The translations under genes were made by a program, and so were the position numbers. DNA of 64,000 bases, taken from Dyella caseinilytica. GTDB lineage: Bacteria; Pseudomonadota; Gammaproteobacteria; Xanthomonadales; Rhodanobacteraceae. Where the stretch lies: assembly GCF_016865235.1 (NCBI RefSeq), contig NZ_CP064030.1, forward strand, positions 3,534,001 through 3,598,000. The letters are read 5' to 3'. Positions 17,114 to 25,921 of this stretch are shown here, piece by piece (the stretch's first letter is position 1; every line of letters begins with the position of its first letter). Under the pieces are notes generated by a model that saw nothing but the letters and a program-made list of their open reading frames with translations, was not told where the DNA came from and made no database searches.

Positions 17114-17829
17114 TACTTGGCCCCTCCCTTGACTGGCGCAGCACCGCTTTGAGCGGGTGCCTTGGCGGTGGCCGAGGGTGTCATCACCGGCTTGAGCGCA
17201 GTCGCTGCGGGAACGATCGGTGCGGCCACGCCTGCGCTGCTGCTTGAGGAAGCGGGAGCTGCATTCCCTTGGTCCGTACCGTCATCCTTAGGCTTTTGCA
17301 GCGACACCGTCAGGCCGAAGCTATACGGCATGCGCGAAGCGTCGTGGCTGTTCTCGGTCTTGCTCAGATCGGTCTGCCCCATCCAGGGAGAGATCTCGAT
17401 ATTGCGCATGTATTCGGCAACGCTCGCGTTTGATTGCGCGACGCCGTCGAGCACCATCTGATCACCGGCCTGCTTGATCGAGGTCAAACGTACGCTGCCC
17501 GGAACCGTCTTCACCAGTTCGTCGAACAAGTGCACCATCTGCGAGCGATTGGCCTGCAGCTGTTCGATGATCTGCTTGCGCGCCAGCAACTGCGAGCGCA
17601 CCTTTTCCAGATCCTTGATCTTGTCCAGGCGCACATCCACCTGCTTGATCTGGTCCTGCAAGTAGGCATTGCGCTCGTTCTGGTTGTCGATGCGCATACC
17701 CATCCAAAAGCCCCACAGCATCAGAACGCCAATGCCAGCCACGGCTGCGGCACCGAGTTGCATGAAGAACTCGCGCTGCCGCTGCTTGCGGCGCTCGGCG
17801 CGCCACGGAAGTAGGTTGATGCGTGCCAT
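17113..17829 (-). CDS. pilN: Type IV pilus assembly protein PilN
   Basis: The 238-residue protein starts MARINLLPWRAERRK, the invariant PilN N-terminus that docks in PilM. One membrane helix (about 22-42), a coiled coil (about 48-85) and a periplasmic domain with TVPGSVRLTSIKQAGDQMVLDG follow. A Pro/Ala/Ser-rich tail of about 60 residues is longer than in the Pseudomonas protein. The frame is open to 18006, but the ATG at 17829 overlaps the pilM stop (TGATG) and matches the family start. Confidence 0.95.
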   Translation of the reverse strand: MARINLLPWRAERRKQRQREFFMQLGAAAVAGIGVLMLWGFWMGMRIDNQNERNAYLQDQIKQVDVRLDKIKDLEKVRSQLLARKQIIEQLQANRSQMVHLFDELVKTVPGSVRLTSIKQAGDQMVLDGVAQSNASVAEYMRNIEISPWMGQTDLSKTENSHDASRMPYSFGLTVSLQKPKDDGTDQGNAAPASSSSSAGVAAPIVPAATALKPVMTPSATAKAPAQSGAAPVKGGAK

Positions 17830-18887
17830 CAGTCGAAACTCCTCATGGCGAGTCCGACCGCGATCATCAGCGCTGGCGCGTCCTGTGTCAGCGACTGGGC
17901 CTGCACCCGGCTGGACAGGGACATGCGGGCGAGCGGATTGGCGACGATGCAAGGCAAGCCAAGCTGCTCTTCCAGCATGCTGTTGATGCCTTCGATCGAT
18001 GCGCATCCGCCAGCCAGCACGACCTGGTCAACCTTGCTGTATTCACTGCCTGCGTAGAAGAACTGCAGCAGGCGGCTGATCTGCTGTACCAGCGACTCCT
18101 TGAACGGCTGCAATGCCTCGGTTTCGTAGGATTCCGGCAATCCACCCTTGCGCTTGGCACGGCCGGCTTCCTCGTAAGAGAGTCCGTAGCGGCGCATGAT
18201 CTCGTCGGTCAACTGCTTGCCGCCGAAGACCTGTTCGCGCGAATAGATAGTGCGCTGGTTCTTAAGCACCGAAAGCGTGGTCATGGTCGCGCCGATGTCG
18301 ACGACCGCCACCAGCGCATCACGCCCCACGTTCAACTGATCGGAGATCAGCGTAAAGGCATTCTCCAGCGCGAAGGCTTCGACGTCGATCACCTGAGCTG
18401 TCAAACCACCGAGGTCGAGCGCGGCAACGCGCATATCGACATTTTCCGTGCGCGATGCCGCGAGCAGCACGTTATTCATTTCGGGGTTGTCGCGTACCGG
18501 GCCAAGCACCTCGAAATCGAGACTGACTTCGTCGATCGGGTACGGAATGTACTGATTGGCCTCGACCTGGATCTGGCCTTCCAGATCTTCATCCGACAGC
18601 TCGGCGGCCATCGGCACGATGCGCGTAATCACCGCCGAACCAGCCACCGCGGCAGCGGCATGCTTGATCTTGGTTCCTGAGCGCGCCAGCGCTCGACGCA
18701 CAGCCTCGCCGACGGCCTCGACCTCGACGATATTTTTCTCGACGACGGCATTAGGGGGCAGCGGCTCGATCGCGTAGTGCTCTACGCGATAGCGGCCTCC
18801 GGTCTGACTGAGCTGCAGCAACTTGACGGCCGTCGAACTGATGTCGACACCAACAAGTGGCGGCTTCTTGGGTGTAAAGAGCCCCAC
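17829..18887 (-). CDS. pilM: Type IV pilus assembly ATPase-like PilM
   Basis: The 352-residue actin-like (FtsA-type) cytoplasmic protein is the base of the pilus alignment complex. Evidence is VGVDISSTAVKLLQLS at the N-terminus, AAAAVAGSAVITRIVPM, the SLDFEVLGP segment, the nucleotide loop AVVDIGATMTTLSVL, and QVVLAGGCASIEG near the C-terminus. It is the first gene of pilMNOPQ and is divergent from mrcA, an arrangement typical of Pseudomonas and Xanthomonas. Confidence 0.96.
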   Translation of the reverse strand: MGLFTPKKPPLVGVDISSTAVKLLQLSQTGGRYRVEHYAIEPLPPNAVVEKNIVEVEAVGEAVRRALARSGTKIKHAAAAVAGSAVITRIVPMAAELSDEDLEGQIQVEANQYIPYPIDEVSLDFEVLGPVRDNPEMNNVLLAASRTENVDMRVAALDLGGLTAQVIDVEAFALENAFTLISDQLNVGRDALVAVVDIGATMTTLSVLKNQRTIYSREQVFGGKQLTDEIMRRYGLSYEEAGRAKRKGGLPESYETEALQPFKESLVQQISRLLQFFYAGSEYSKVDQVVLAGGCASIEGINSMLEEQLGLPCIVANPLARMSLSSRVQAQSLTQDAPALMIAVGLAMRSFD

Positions 18888-19440
18888 GATGATTCCCCCT
18901 TGACCCCTGGCGCTTCCGCCAGTAACTGGCAGGATTGCTGGGTCATTAGATCCAAAAATTAACGCAATAGCAACGGCCTACGCGATCTTCTTCGAGACTT
19001 TTGGCGTGATGGCCTGCACATTTGGACCAACCCGCGGGTTACCACGATTAAGGTTTTGCTAATCCGTCGCTGATGCTGCACATACTGCAACATCTATACT
19101 CTGAGCTGTTTTGACTCAGGTCTCGATTGAGACGATCTGATTCATGTTCCACAGGTAGCATGATGTCCAAGGATGACAAGCTGTGTGGGTAGTCGAGGAA
19201 AGGGCAAAGGTTTTCCTTGAACAGCTAAGGTGCAGATGCCCCGGCCACTCCCTGCACAGCAACGCAATCAATCGGACATCGGCATATATCTTCAAAATCA
19301 ATGCGTTGGAATCAACTCTGTCTACCCCAAGCCCTACGACTCATCATGCCCGGCAGACCAACCGCCTGCCCTTGTTGATGGTCCATCGGCCTGCCATTTC
19401 GCAGAGTTGGTAACACCAACCCGAGCACCCCTTGAACTCC
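18888..19440. promoter_or_regulatory. Divergent intergenic region between pilM and mrcA
   Basis: These 550 bp separate pilM (leftward) and mrcA (rightward) and must carry both promoters. I see no supported gene, no long inverted repeat and no confident sigma-70 or sigma-54 pair. The TGGC/TGCA match near 19003-19019 has the wrong spacing for sigma-54. Confidence 0.4.
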
Positions 19441-21972
19441 ATGACGCGAATTCTGAAAGCCCTGTTGCGCTGGTTCCTGATCCTGGGCTTCAGCGGGCTC
19501 CTGCTGATTGCCGCTGCTGCCGGCGTGGCCTATTGGCTGGTAGCACCCCGCCTCCCCTCGGTGGCCGTTCTCAAGGATTACCACATGCAGGTGCCTCTGC
19601 GGGTCCTGAGCGCAGACGGCAAGCTGATCGCCACCTTCGGCGAGACGCGCCGCATCCCGGTCTCCATCGACCAAGTGCCGGACATGCTCAAGCATGCCGT
19701 GCTTTCGGCCGAAGATGCAGACTTTTACACCCATCCCGGTGTCGACTGGCGCGGCGTCGTGCGCGCGGGCTTCCACGTGCTGGCTTCGGGTGGCAACAAG
19801 ACTCAGGGTGGCTCGACCATTACCCAGCAGGTCGCCCGCAACTTCTTCTTGAGCCCTGAAAAACTCTACTCGCGCAAGCTGATCGAGATGTTCATCGCCC
19901 TGCGCATGGAGGGTGAGCTCACCAAGGACCAGATCCTTGAGCTTTACCTCAACAAGATGTTCCTGGGACATCGCTCGTACGGCATCGCCGCGGCGGCCGA
20001 GTACTACTACGGCGAGCGTCTGGACCAGTTGACGGTCGCGCAATGCGCGGCTATTGCCTCCACCTTCCAGCTCCCCTCAGCAGTCAACCCGCTCACCAAT
20101 ACCTCGCGTCTGATCGCCCGCCGCAACTGGGTGCTCGGGCAAATGCTGGAGCACAAGTACATCAATCAGGCGCAATACCAGGAGGCGATCAATGCTCCTG
20201 ACGACGCCGCCCCGCACGAACAACCGATCCAGGTAGAAGCTCCTTACCTGGCCGAAATGGCCCGCCTGCAGGCATTGGACCGCCTCGGCAACGACGCCCT
20301 GACCGAAGGCTATGTGGTCAAGACCACCATCCTGAGCACCCGACAGCTAGCCGCTGTCGCGGCGGTGCGTGATGGCCTGTCCATCTACGATCACCGCCAC
20401 GGCTGGCGCGGCCCCGAGGCGCATCAAGAGCTTCCGCCGAATGCCACCGATGCCGATTACGGCAACGCACTGTCCAGCTACACGGATCTCGCAGGACTCA
20501 CCCCGGGCCTGGTGATTGCCTCCGACGCAACCGAAGCCTCCGTCTATCTGCCGAACAAGCAGACGATCAAGCTCAGCTTGAGCGCGATGGATTGGGCTCA
20601 CCCGTACATCAACGAAACCCGCGTCGGTGCCGCTCCCAAGGCTGTCAGCGAAGTACTCAAGCCTGGCGACATCATCCGCGTGATTCAGGACGATAAGGGC
20701 AACTGGCTGCTCACCCAGATTCCGAAAGCCCAGGCGGCCCTGGTGTCGCTTGATCCCGAGAATGGTGCCATCCAATCACTGGTCGGCGGCTTCAACTTCC
20801 AGCGCAGCAAGTTCAATCGCGCGGTCATGGCTGCACGCCAGCCGGGCTCCAGCTTCAAGCCGTTCATCTACTCCGCAGCATTCGAACGGGGCTTTAATGC
20901 AGCCTCGATCGTCAACGACGCACCACTGGCCCTGCCCGACCCCTCTCAGCCGAACGGGCTGTGGACACCATCGAACGACGACAACAAGTTCGCTGGCCCG
21001 ATCCGCCTGCGTGAAGCGCTGATCGAATCGAAGAATCTGGTCTCAGTGCGCCTGCTCGATGCAATCGGCGTGCGTTACACCAGGGATTACGTCACCCGCT
21101 TCGGCTTCCCGCTTGACGCCCTGCCGAGCAATCTATCGATGGCGCTCGGTACCGCCTCCGTGTCACCGCTGAGCATGGCGCGCGGCTATGCCGTGTTTGC
21201 CAACGGCGGTTATCTCGTTACGCCTTATTTCATCAGCGAGATCGATGACCGCGACGGCAAGCCCGTGTATGTCGCCAATCCGGCGCGCGCCTGCGCCAAC
21301 TGCCAGGCGCGCTTGCTGGAAAACAGCCCGCCTGCGCCACCACCGGCAAGCATGCTGACCAATGGCGTCGCAGCAGCCTCGACCAACGCTCCGGCTCCGG
21401 CCAGCAGTGTTGCCATGGCGGGTGAAACCACGCTGCCCGCCGATGCACATAACGGCGAGGCCGCTCCGGTACTGGCACCGCACGTGATCGATATCCGCAA
21501 CGATTATCTGATCACCTCCCTGATGAAGGACGTCATCGCGTCGCCGATGGGCACCGGCTACGCCGCCAAGACGCTCAATCGCCCAGACCTTGCCGGCAAG
21601 ACCGGTTCGACCAACGATCACCGCGACGCCTGGTTCGTCGGCTTCAACGGCGACCTCTCGACCGCCGTGTGGGTGGGCTTCGACGACTTCGGCTCCTTGG
21701 GCAAGGGCGAATTCGGCGCCAAGGCAGCCCTGCCGATCTGGATCGACTACATGGGCGACGCCCTCAAGGGGCTCCCCGAAAGCAGCCTGCCGATGCCGCC
21801 TGGCATCACCACGGTGCAGATCAACCGTGAGAGCGGCCTCCCCTCCGATCAGGGTGATCCGGATGCCATGTCAGAGATCTTCAAGGTCGAAGACGTGGAC
21901 CGCCTGCACAACCAGGCCATGCAGCAACAGCAGCAAAGCCAGGATCAGCAGCAGGCCAACGACATCTTCTAG
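19441..21972 (+). CDS. mrcA: Penicillin-binding protein 1A (bifunctional transglycosylase/transpeptidase)
   Basis: This 843-residue class A PBP polymerises and cross-links peptidoglycan. An N-terminal anchor helix (about 10-35) precedes the GT51 domain with EDADFYTHPGVDWRG and QGGSTITQQVARNFFLS, then RKLIEMFIALRMEGELTKDQILELYLN. An OB-like insert follows. The transpeptidase has SXXK as QPGSSFKPFIYS, SKNL in the second motif, and KTGS as LAGKTGSTND. A Pro/Ala-rich insertion (about residues 620-675) and a Gln-rich C-terminal tail are lineage features. The ATG at 19441 is preferred to the TTG 9 bases upstream. Confidence 0.96.
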   Translation: MTRILKALLRWFLILGFSGLLLIAAAAGVAYWLVAPRLPSVAVLKDYHMQVPLRVLSADGKLIATFGETRRIPVSIDQVPDMLKHAVLSAEDADFYTHPGVDWRGVVRAGFHVLASGGNKTQGGSTITQQVARNFFLSPEKLYSRKLIEMFIALRMEGELTKDQILELYLNKMFLGHRSYGIAAAAEYYYGERLDQLTVAQCAAIASTFQLPSAVNPLTNTSRLIARRNWVLGQMLEHKYINQAQYQEAINAPDDAAPHEQPIQVEAPYLAEMARLQALDRLGNDALTEGYVVKTTILSTRQLAAVAAVRDGLSIYDHRHGWRGPEAHQELPPNATDADYGNALSSYTDLAGLTPGLVIASDATEASVYLPNKQTIKLSLSAMDWAHPYINETRVGAAPKAVSEVLKPGDIIRVIQDDKGNWLLTQIPKAQAALVSLDPENGAIQSLVGGFNFQRSKFNRAVMAARQPGSSFKPFIYSAAFERGFNAASIVNDAPLALPDPSQPNGLWTPSNDDNKFAGPIRLREALIESKNLVSVRLLDAIGVRYTRDYVTRFGFPLDALPSNLSMALGTASVSPLSMARGYAVFANGGYLVTPYFISEIDDRDGKPVYVANPARACANCQARLLENSPPAPPPASMLTNGVAAASTNAPAPASSVAMAGETTLPADAHNGEAAPVLAPHVIDIRNDYLITSLMKDVIASPMGTGYAAKTLNRPDLAGKTGSTNDHRDAWFVGFNGDLSTAVWVGFDDFGSLGKGEFGAKAALPIWIDYMGDALKGLPESSLPMPPGITTVQINRESGLPSDQGDPDAMSEIFKVEDVDRLHNQAMQQQQQSQDQQQANDIF

Positions 21973-21982
21973 CCCTTGCGGC

Positions 21983-22011
21983 CCAGGCTGGCACGGATGA
22001 CGCCAGCCTGG
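21983..22011 (+). terminator. Hairpin downstream of mrcA
   Basis: CCAGGCTGGC and GCCAGCCTGG (10 bp, 9-base loop) begin 11 bp after the stop. There is no T tract, so it may be a stability hairpin instead of an intrinsic terminator. Confidence 0.45.
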
Positions 22012-22165
22012 CACCGATCCAGGCACGCCAAGCACCTGATTCATCTCGGTGAACCGCTCAGCCATAGCAAACTGAAAACTTGAGAAAGTACAGAAAGGCA
22101 CGTTCTCAACATCTTGATAATTTTCCGGTAGTCTTGGCTCGGACGCGCAACAGAGGGCCGGAGTC

Positions 22166-22843
22166 ATGGCACGAGGCGAGCACCATCGCATCCACGCACA
22201 CGACCGCGTGCAGCGCAACCGTCTACGCGTCGCCCAGGAGGCGGCGCGCCTGATGAGTGAACACGGCATCCGGGACTTCCACCACGCCAAACGCAAGGCC
22301 GCTGAGCGGCTGGGCGTGCTGGATGAACAAGCCCTACCCCGTAATCACGAGATCGAGGACGCGCTGCGTGAGCACCAACGCATCTTCCAGGGTGAAAGCC
22401 AGCCTCAGCTGGTAAGAGCCCGGCGCGAGGCTGCCGTGGAAGCCATGCGCTTCCTGCTTCGCTTCGAGCCCCGGCTGGTGGGTGCGGTGCTGGATGGCAC
22501 GGCGGACTCCCACTCGGCGGTATGCCTGCACGTCTTCAGCGACGATCCGGAAGCCATCGGCATCTACCTGCGCGAGCATGGCGTGCCGGTGGAAACGCAG
22601 ACGCGCCGGCTGCGCGTGAGCCGCGAGGAACAGGTGGAATATCCGGTGTTGTTGTTCGCGGCCGACAACATCCCGTTCGATCTGACCGTGCTACCGCATA
22701 ACGCGCTGAGGCAGGCGCCACTGGATCGCATCGACGAAAAACCCATGCGTCGCGCATCGCTATCCTCGGTGGAAATCATGCTTGCCGAAGAGGACAGCGA
22801 GCAGGATGATTTCGAGCGGAAACTGGCAGCTGCCCTTAGATAA
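22166..22843 (+). CDS. Conserved hypothetical protein of Xanthomonadales type
   Basis: I do not recognise a domain in this 225-residue protein. It is cytosolic (no signal peptide or membrane helix) and very rich in Arg, Glu and His. The first 80 residues look helical (HDRVQRNRLRVAQEAARLMSEHG, then HHAKRKAAERLG). A central part contains ADSHSAVCLHVFSDDPEAIGIYLREHGVP and a basic RRLRVSREEQVEYPVLLF. The end is acidic (LAEEDSEQDDFERKL). The central alternation hints at an alpha/beta fold. The start is the ATG at 22166. It is a single gene between mrcA and gltA, followed by a repeat. Coding is convincing because the frame matches local codon use. Confidence 0.75.
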   Translation: MARGEHHRIHAHDRVQRNRLRVAQEAARLMSEHGIRDFHHAKRKAAERLGVLDEQALPRNHEIEDALREHQRIFQGESQPQLVRARREAAVEAMRFLLRFEPRLVGAVLDGTADSHSAVCLHVFSDDPEAIGIYLREHGVPVETQTRRLRVSREEQVEYPVLLFAADNIPFDLTVLPHNALRQAPLDRIDEKPMRRASLSSVEIMLAEEDSEQDDFERKLAAALR

Positions 22844-22865
22844 ATAATGCGCTTTTCGCGTTCGC

Positions 22866-23043
22866 CTCCTCTCCCCTTCGGGACGCGGGGAGCGGCCATG
22901 GATGGCCGCGTCTTGAGGAGCGAGGAAGAGGATTGAGGTGAGGGGTCACGCTGGCGGCACCCTTTATTGAAGTGCGCTTCAAATCATTTAACTACGCGCA
23001 AGATTGTCCCCTCACCCCAGCCCTCTCCCCAGAGGGGAGAGGG
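22866..23043. repeat. Pair of inverted CTCTCCCC-type intergenic repeats
   Basis: Two inverted copies of a common proteobacterial intergenic repeat lie between the hypothetical gene and gltA. The left copy (22866-22946) includes a hairpin GCGGCCAT-GG-ATGGCCGC at 22892-22909 and ends GAGGTGAGGGG. The right copy (23008-23043) reads in from CCCCTCACCCC to a perfect 10-bp hairpin (23021-23030 with 23034-23043). The right copy follows the gltA stop and may help end its transcript. A third partial copy is at 36604-36642. Confidence 0.7.
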
Positions 23044-23057
23044 AGTAGTGCTAACGA

Positions 23058-24353
23058 TCAGCGCTTGTCTTTCGCCACGTAGTCGCGCTTGTCGGAACCG
23101 ACATACAGCTGACGCGGACGACCGATACGCGAACCTGGCGTTTCGTGCTGCTCGATCCAGTGCGCAATCCAGCCGGCCGTGCGTGCGATGGCAAACATCA
23201 CGGTGAACATCTCGGTCGGGATGCCCAGGGCCTTGTAGATGATGCCGGAATAGAAGTCGACGTTCGGGTACAGCTTGCGCTCGACGAAATAGTCGTCCTT
23301 CAGTGCCGCTTCTTCCAGCTTCATGGCCACATCGAGCAACGGGTCGTTGACGCCCAGCTCGTCCAACACCTTGTGGCACATCTCGCGGATGATCTTCGCA
23401 CGCGGGTCGAAGTTCTTGTACACGCGGTGGCCGAAGCCCATCAGGCGGAAGTTGTCGTTCTTGTCCTTGGCACGCTTGACGGCAGTTTCCACCTTGTCCG
23501 CCGTGCCAATCTCTTCCAGCATCTTCAACACGGCTTCGTTGGCGCCGCCGTGTGCCGGACCCCACAGCGCAGTGATGCCGGCGGCGATCGACGCATACGG
23601 GTTGGCACCGGTGGAACCCACCAGACGCACCGTCGAGGTGGAAGCGTTCTGCTCGTGATCTGCGTGCAGGATAAACAGCAGATCCAGCGCCTTGGTAGCC
23701 ACCGGACTCATCTGCAGCGGCTCGCTCGGCACTTCGAACATCATGTGCAGGAAGCGATCAACGTATTCGAGGTTATTGCGCGGATAACGGAACGGCCAAC
23801 CAATCGAATAACGGTAGCAGGCGGCAGCGATGGTCGGCATCTTGGCGATCAGGCGAATCGCGGCCAGCTTGCGGTCTTCCGCGTTATCGACATCCAGATC
23901 GTCATGATAGAAGGCCGACAGCGACGCCACCGACGCGGCCAGCATGGCCATCGGATGCGCGTCGTGATGGAAGCCCTGGAAGAAGTTCTTGTGCGACTCA
24001 TGCATCATCGTGTGATGCGTGATGTCGTTTTCGAACGTAGAGAACTGGCTCTTGTTCGGCAGCTCACCGTTCAACAGCAAGTACGCCACTTCGAGGAAGC
24101 TCGACTTCTCGGCAAGCTGCTCGATCGGGTAGCCGCGGTACATCAGCACGCCCTGATCGCCATCGATGTAGGTGATGGCGCTCTTGGTGCTGGCAGTACT
24201 GCCATAGCCCGGGTCGTAGGTGAAGTGCCCTGTGTCCTTGTACAGCGGGGCAATGTCGATGCAGGCCGGACCAATCGTACCGGTCAGCAACGGAAGTTCG
24301 CTGCTACGGCCGTTGGACTCATCTACCAGCTTGACGGATTTTGAATCGGACAC
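23058..24353 (-). CDS. gltA: Citrate synthase (type II, hexameric)
   Basis: The 431-residue enzyme condenses oxaloacetate and acetyl-CoA to citrate, the entry step of the TCA cycle. Length and motifs match the Gram-negative NADH-sensitive type. Visible are the N-terminal regulatory beta domain (ACIDIAPLYKDTGHFTYDPG), the active-site histidine in LHADHEQNAST, GPAHGGANEAVLKML, the conserved FGHRVYKNFDPRAKI, and the catalytic aspartate region LYPNVDFYSGIIY. It is monocistronic. The ATG at 24353 gives the usual short N-terminus. Confidence 0.98.
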   Translation of the reverse strand: MSDSKSVKLVDESNGRSSELPLLTGTIGPACIDIAPLYKDTGHFTYDPGYGSTASTKSAITYIDGDQGVLMYRGYPIEQLAEKSSFLEVAYLLLNGELPNKSQFSTFENDITHHTMMHESHKNFFQGFHHDAHPMAMLAASVASLSAFYHDDLDVDNAEDRKLAAIRLIAKMPTIAAACYRYSIGWPFRYPRNNLEYVDRFLHMMFEVPSEPLQMSPVATKALDLLFILHADHEQNASTSTVRLVGSTGANPYASIAAGITALWGPAHGGANEAVLKMLEEIGTADKVETAVKRAKDKNDNFRLMGFGHRVYKNFDPRAKIIREMCHKVLDELGVNDPLLDVAMKLEEAALKDDYFVERKLYPNVDFYSGIIYKALGIPTEMFTVMFAIARTAGWIAHWIEQHETPGSRIGRPRQLYVGSDKRDYVAKDKR

Positions 24354-24513
24354 GGAAACCTCCTACACGTGGGTCGCCACCGGGGCAACCGCATAGCGGC
24401 AACCAGCCGGCGAGGGAAAGGCACATCACTGCGGGGAATCAGCGATGCATCCGATCCATTATCGCACATCGGCCTATCAACATCCGAGGCCGCATGGTCC
24501 ACTTGACACGCGC

Positions 24514-24547
24514 AAAAACACAGGGCAGGCGCGAGGCCTGCCCTGTG
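24514..24547 (-). terminator. Rho-independent terminator of rpmE2
   Basis: A perfect 12-bp stem (24519-24530 with 24536-24547) with a 5-base loop is followed on the minus strand by five T residues (24518-24514). It lies 42 bp past the rpmE2 stop. Confidence 0.9.
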
Positions 24548-24589
24548 CTCAATAGCTAACCTGCCTATGACAGCAGGTATGCAGAATGA

Positions 24590-24835
24590 TTACTTCTGCG
24601 CGTAACGGCGGCGGAACTTGTCCACGCGTCCGCCCACGTCGAGGGTCTTCTGCTTGCCTGTGTAGAACGGGTGCGAATGGCTGGAGATATCCACCTTGAT
24701 CAGCGGGTACTCGTTGCCGTCTTCCCACTTGATGGTTTCCTTGGTCGCAATCGTCGAACGCGTCAGGAACGCGAACTCAGACGACAGGTCCTGAAACACC
24801 ACCTGGCGGTAATTCGGATGGATATCGGGCTTCAT
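24590..24835 (-). CDS. rpmE2: 50S ribosomal protein L31, type B
   Basis: The 81-residue protein begins MKPDIHPNYRQVVFQD and contains TKETIKWEDGNEYPLIKVDISSHSHPFYTGKQKTLD, then the basic end GGRVDKFRRRYAQK. It lacks the CxxC zinc ligands of type A L31, so it is the zinc-independent type B paralogue. Such genes are often expressed under zinc limitation and repressed by Zur. I see no Zur box that I can support. I chose the ATG at 24835, because the frame upstream to 24967 has no family similarity. Confidence 0.95.
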   Translation of the reverse strand: MKPDIHPNYRQVVFQDLSSEFAFLTRSTIATKETIKWEDGNEYPLIKVDISSHSHPFYTGKQKTLDVGGRVDKFRRRYAQK

Positions 24836-24920
24836 GACTGACTCAAAGCGGTGGGTGAAAAGAGCGGCATTATAGGTTCCGACCAAGGGTTCGGTCAACC
24901 GACCTGCCCCGCCACACCCT

Positions 24921-25862
24921 TTACGCCGGCGTCTTGACCCCGAGTGCCTGCCGCACCATCGCGGCAAACTTGGCCTGATCCAGCTCCAGAACCACGTTGG
25001 CCCGGGCCGGCAGTTTCAAGCGATTGCCCCAGTCCACCACGGTCGCACCACGGGTCAAACGGCCGTCAAGTTCCACGCCGACATGGCGCTGCTCGCCGCG
25101 CACCACCACGGAAGGGTCGATGGCCACCGCCATGGCCAGCGCATCGGCCGCGATGATGCCACGCCGGCCGCCGCGGCGATTGGTCTCCCGTGCCACCTGG
25201 AACACCCTGCCGAAGAAAGCCGCCCGGCGATCGCCTTCGGCCAGCCACTCGTCAAACTCTGCCTCGTCGAACGCGTGACGCAACGTAAGCTCCCAGTCGA
25301 CCAAGTCAAAGTCCGGAAAGCCCTCGAACACGATATGCGCCGCTTCCGGATCGAAGCCGACATTGAACTCGGCCGGCACACGGCCGGTGTTGCCATGCCC
25401 TGTCACCGCACCACCCATCACCACAAGGCGCTTCACGCGCTGCGGCAACGTGGGATCCAACTTCAGTGCGAGCGCCAGATTGGTCAGCGGCGCCAGCGCC
25501 ACCAGCGTCAACTCGCCGGGACGCTCGCGCGTGAGCCGCAACAAGGCAAGCGCTGCATGTTCGCCTTCCACGCACGCTGCGGGCTCCGGAAAACCGACAT
25601 CGCCTAATCCGTCCCTGCCATGCACAAACGCGGCGTCTTCCTCCGGCAACCGCACCAACGGTGTCGGGCAGCCGGCAAACACAGGTGTCGAAGCACCCGC
25701 CAGATCCACCAGCGTGCGCGCGTTACGCACGGTGTGCGACAGACCTACATTGCCCGCGGCAATGCTCAAACCCAGCACATCCGCGTGTGCGTGCGCCATC
25801 AGAATCGCCAGCGCGTCATCCACGCCGGGGTCGGTGTCGATCAGGAGTTGCGGCTTGCTCAT
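24921..25862 (-). CDS. Inosine/uridine-preferring nucleoside hydrolase
   Basis: The 313-residue enzyme cleaves ribonucleosides into base and ribose for salvage. The calcium-binding IDTDPGVDDALAIL at residues 8-21 is diagnostic, and the family pattern continues with VVMGGAVTGHGN and PAEFNVGFDPEAAHIVFEG. It is the last member of the rightmost-start cluster (rpoZ, spoT, ridA, recG, then this gene, 59 bp after recG), though functionally unrelated. Specificity (purine versus pyrimidine) cannot be assigned. Confidence 0.93.
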   Translation of the reverse strand: MSKPQLLIDTDPGVDDALAILMAHAHADVLGLSIAAGNVGLSHTVRNARTLVDLAGASTPVFAGCPTPLVRLPEEDAAFVHGRDGLGDVGFPEPAACVEGEHAALALLRLTRERPGELTLVALAPLTNLALALKLDPTLPQRVKRLVVMGGAVTGHGNTGRVPAEFNVGFDPEAAHIVFEGFPDFDLVDWELTLRHAFDEAEFDEWLAEGDRRAAFFGRVFQVARETNRRGGRRGIIAADALAMAVAIDPSVVVRGEQRHVGVELDGRLTRGATVVDWGNRLKLPARANVVLELDQAKFAAMVRQALGVKTPA

Positions 25863-25921
25863 GGGGATTCCTTAGGCGAGCGGCCTAGCTTATTGCGAGG
25901 AACAAACATCGAACAAGGTCA

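Noticed and set aside
19003..19019. Possible sigma-54 promoter near pilM/mrcA
   Set aside because: The GG and GC elements are one base too far apart, and the orientation does not fit pilM.
22166..22843. MurC-like (UDP-N-acetylmuramate-alanine ligase) label for the unknown gene
   Set aside because: There is no Mur ligase ATP-binding GTxGKT motif and the protein is less than half the length of MurC.
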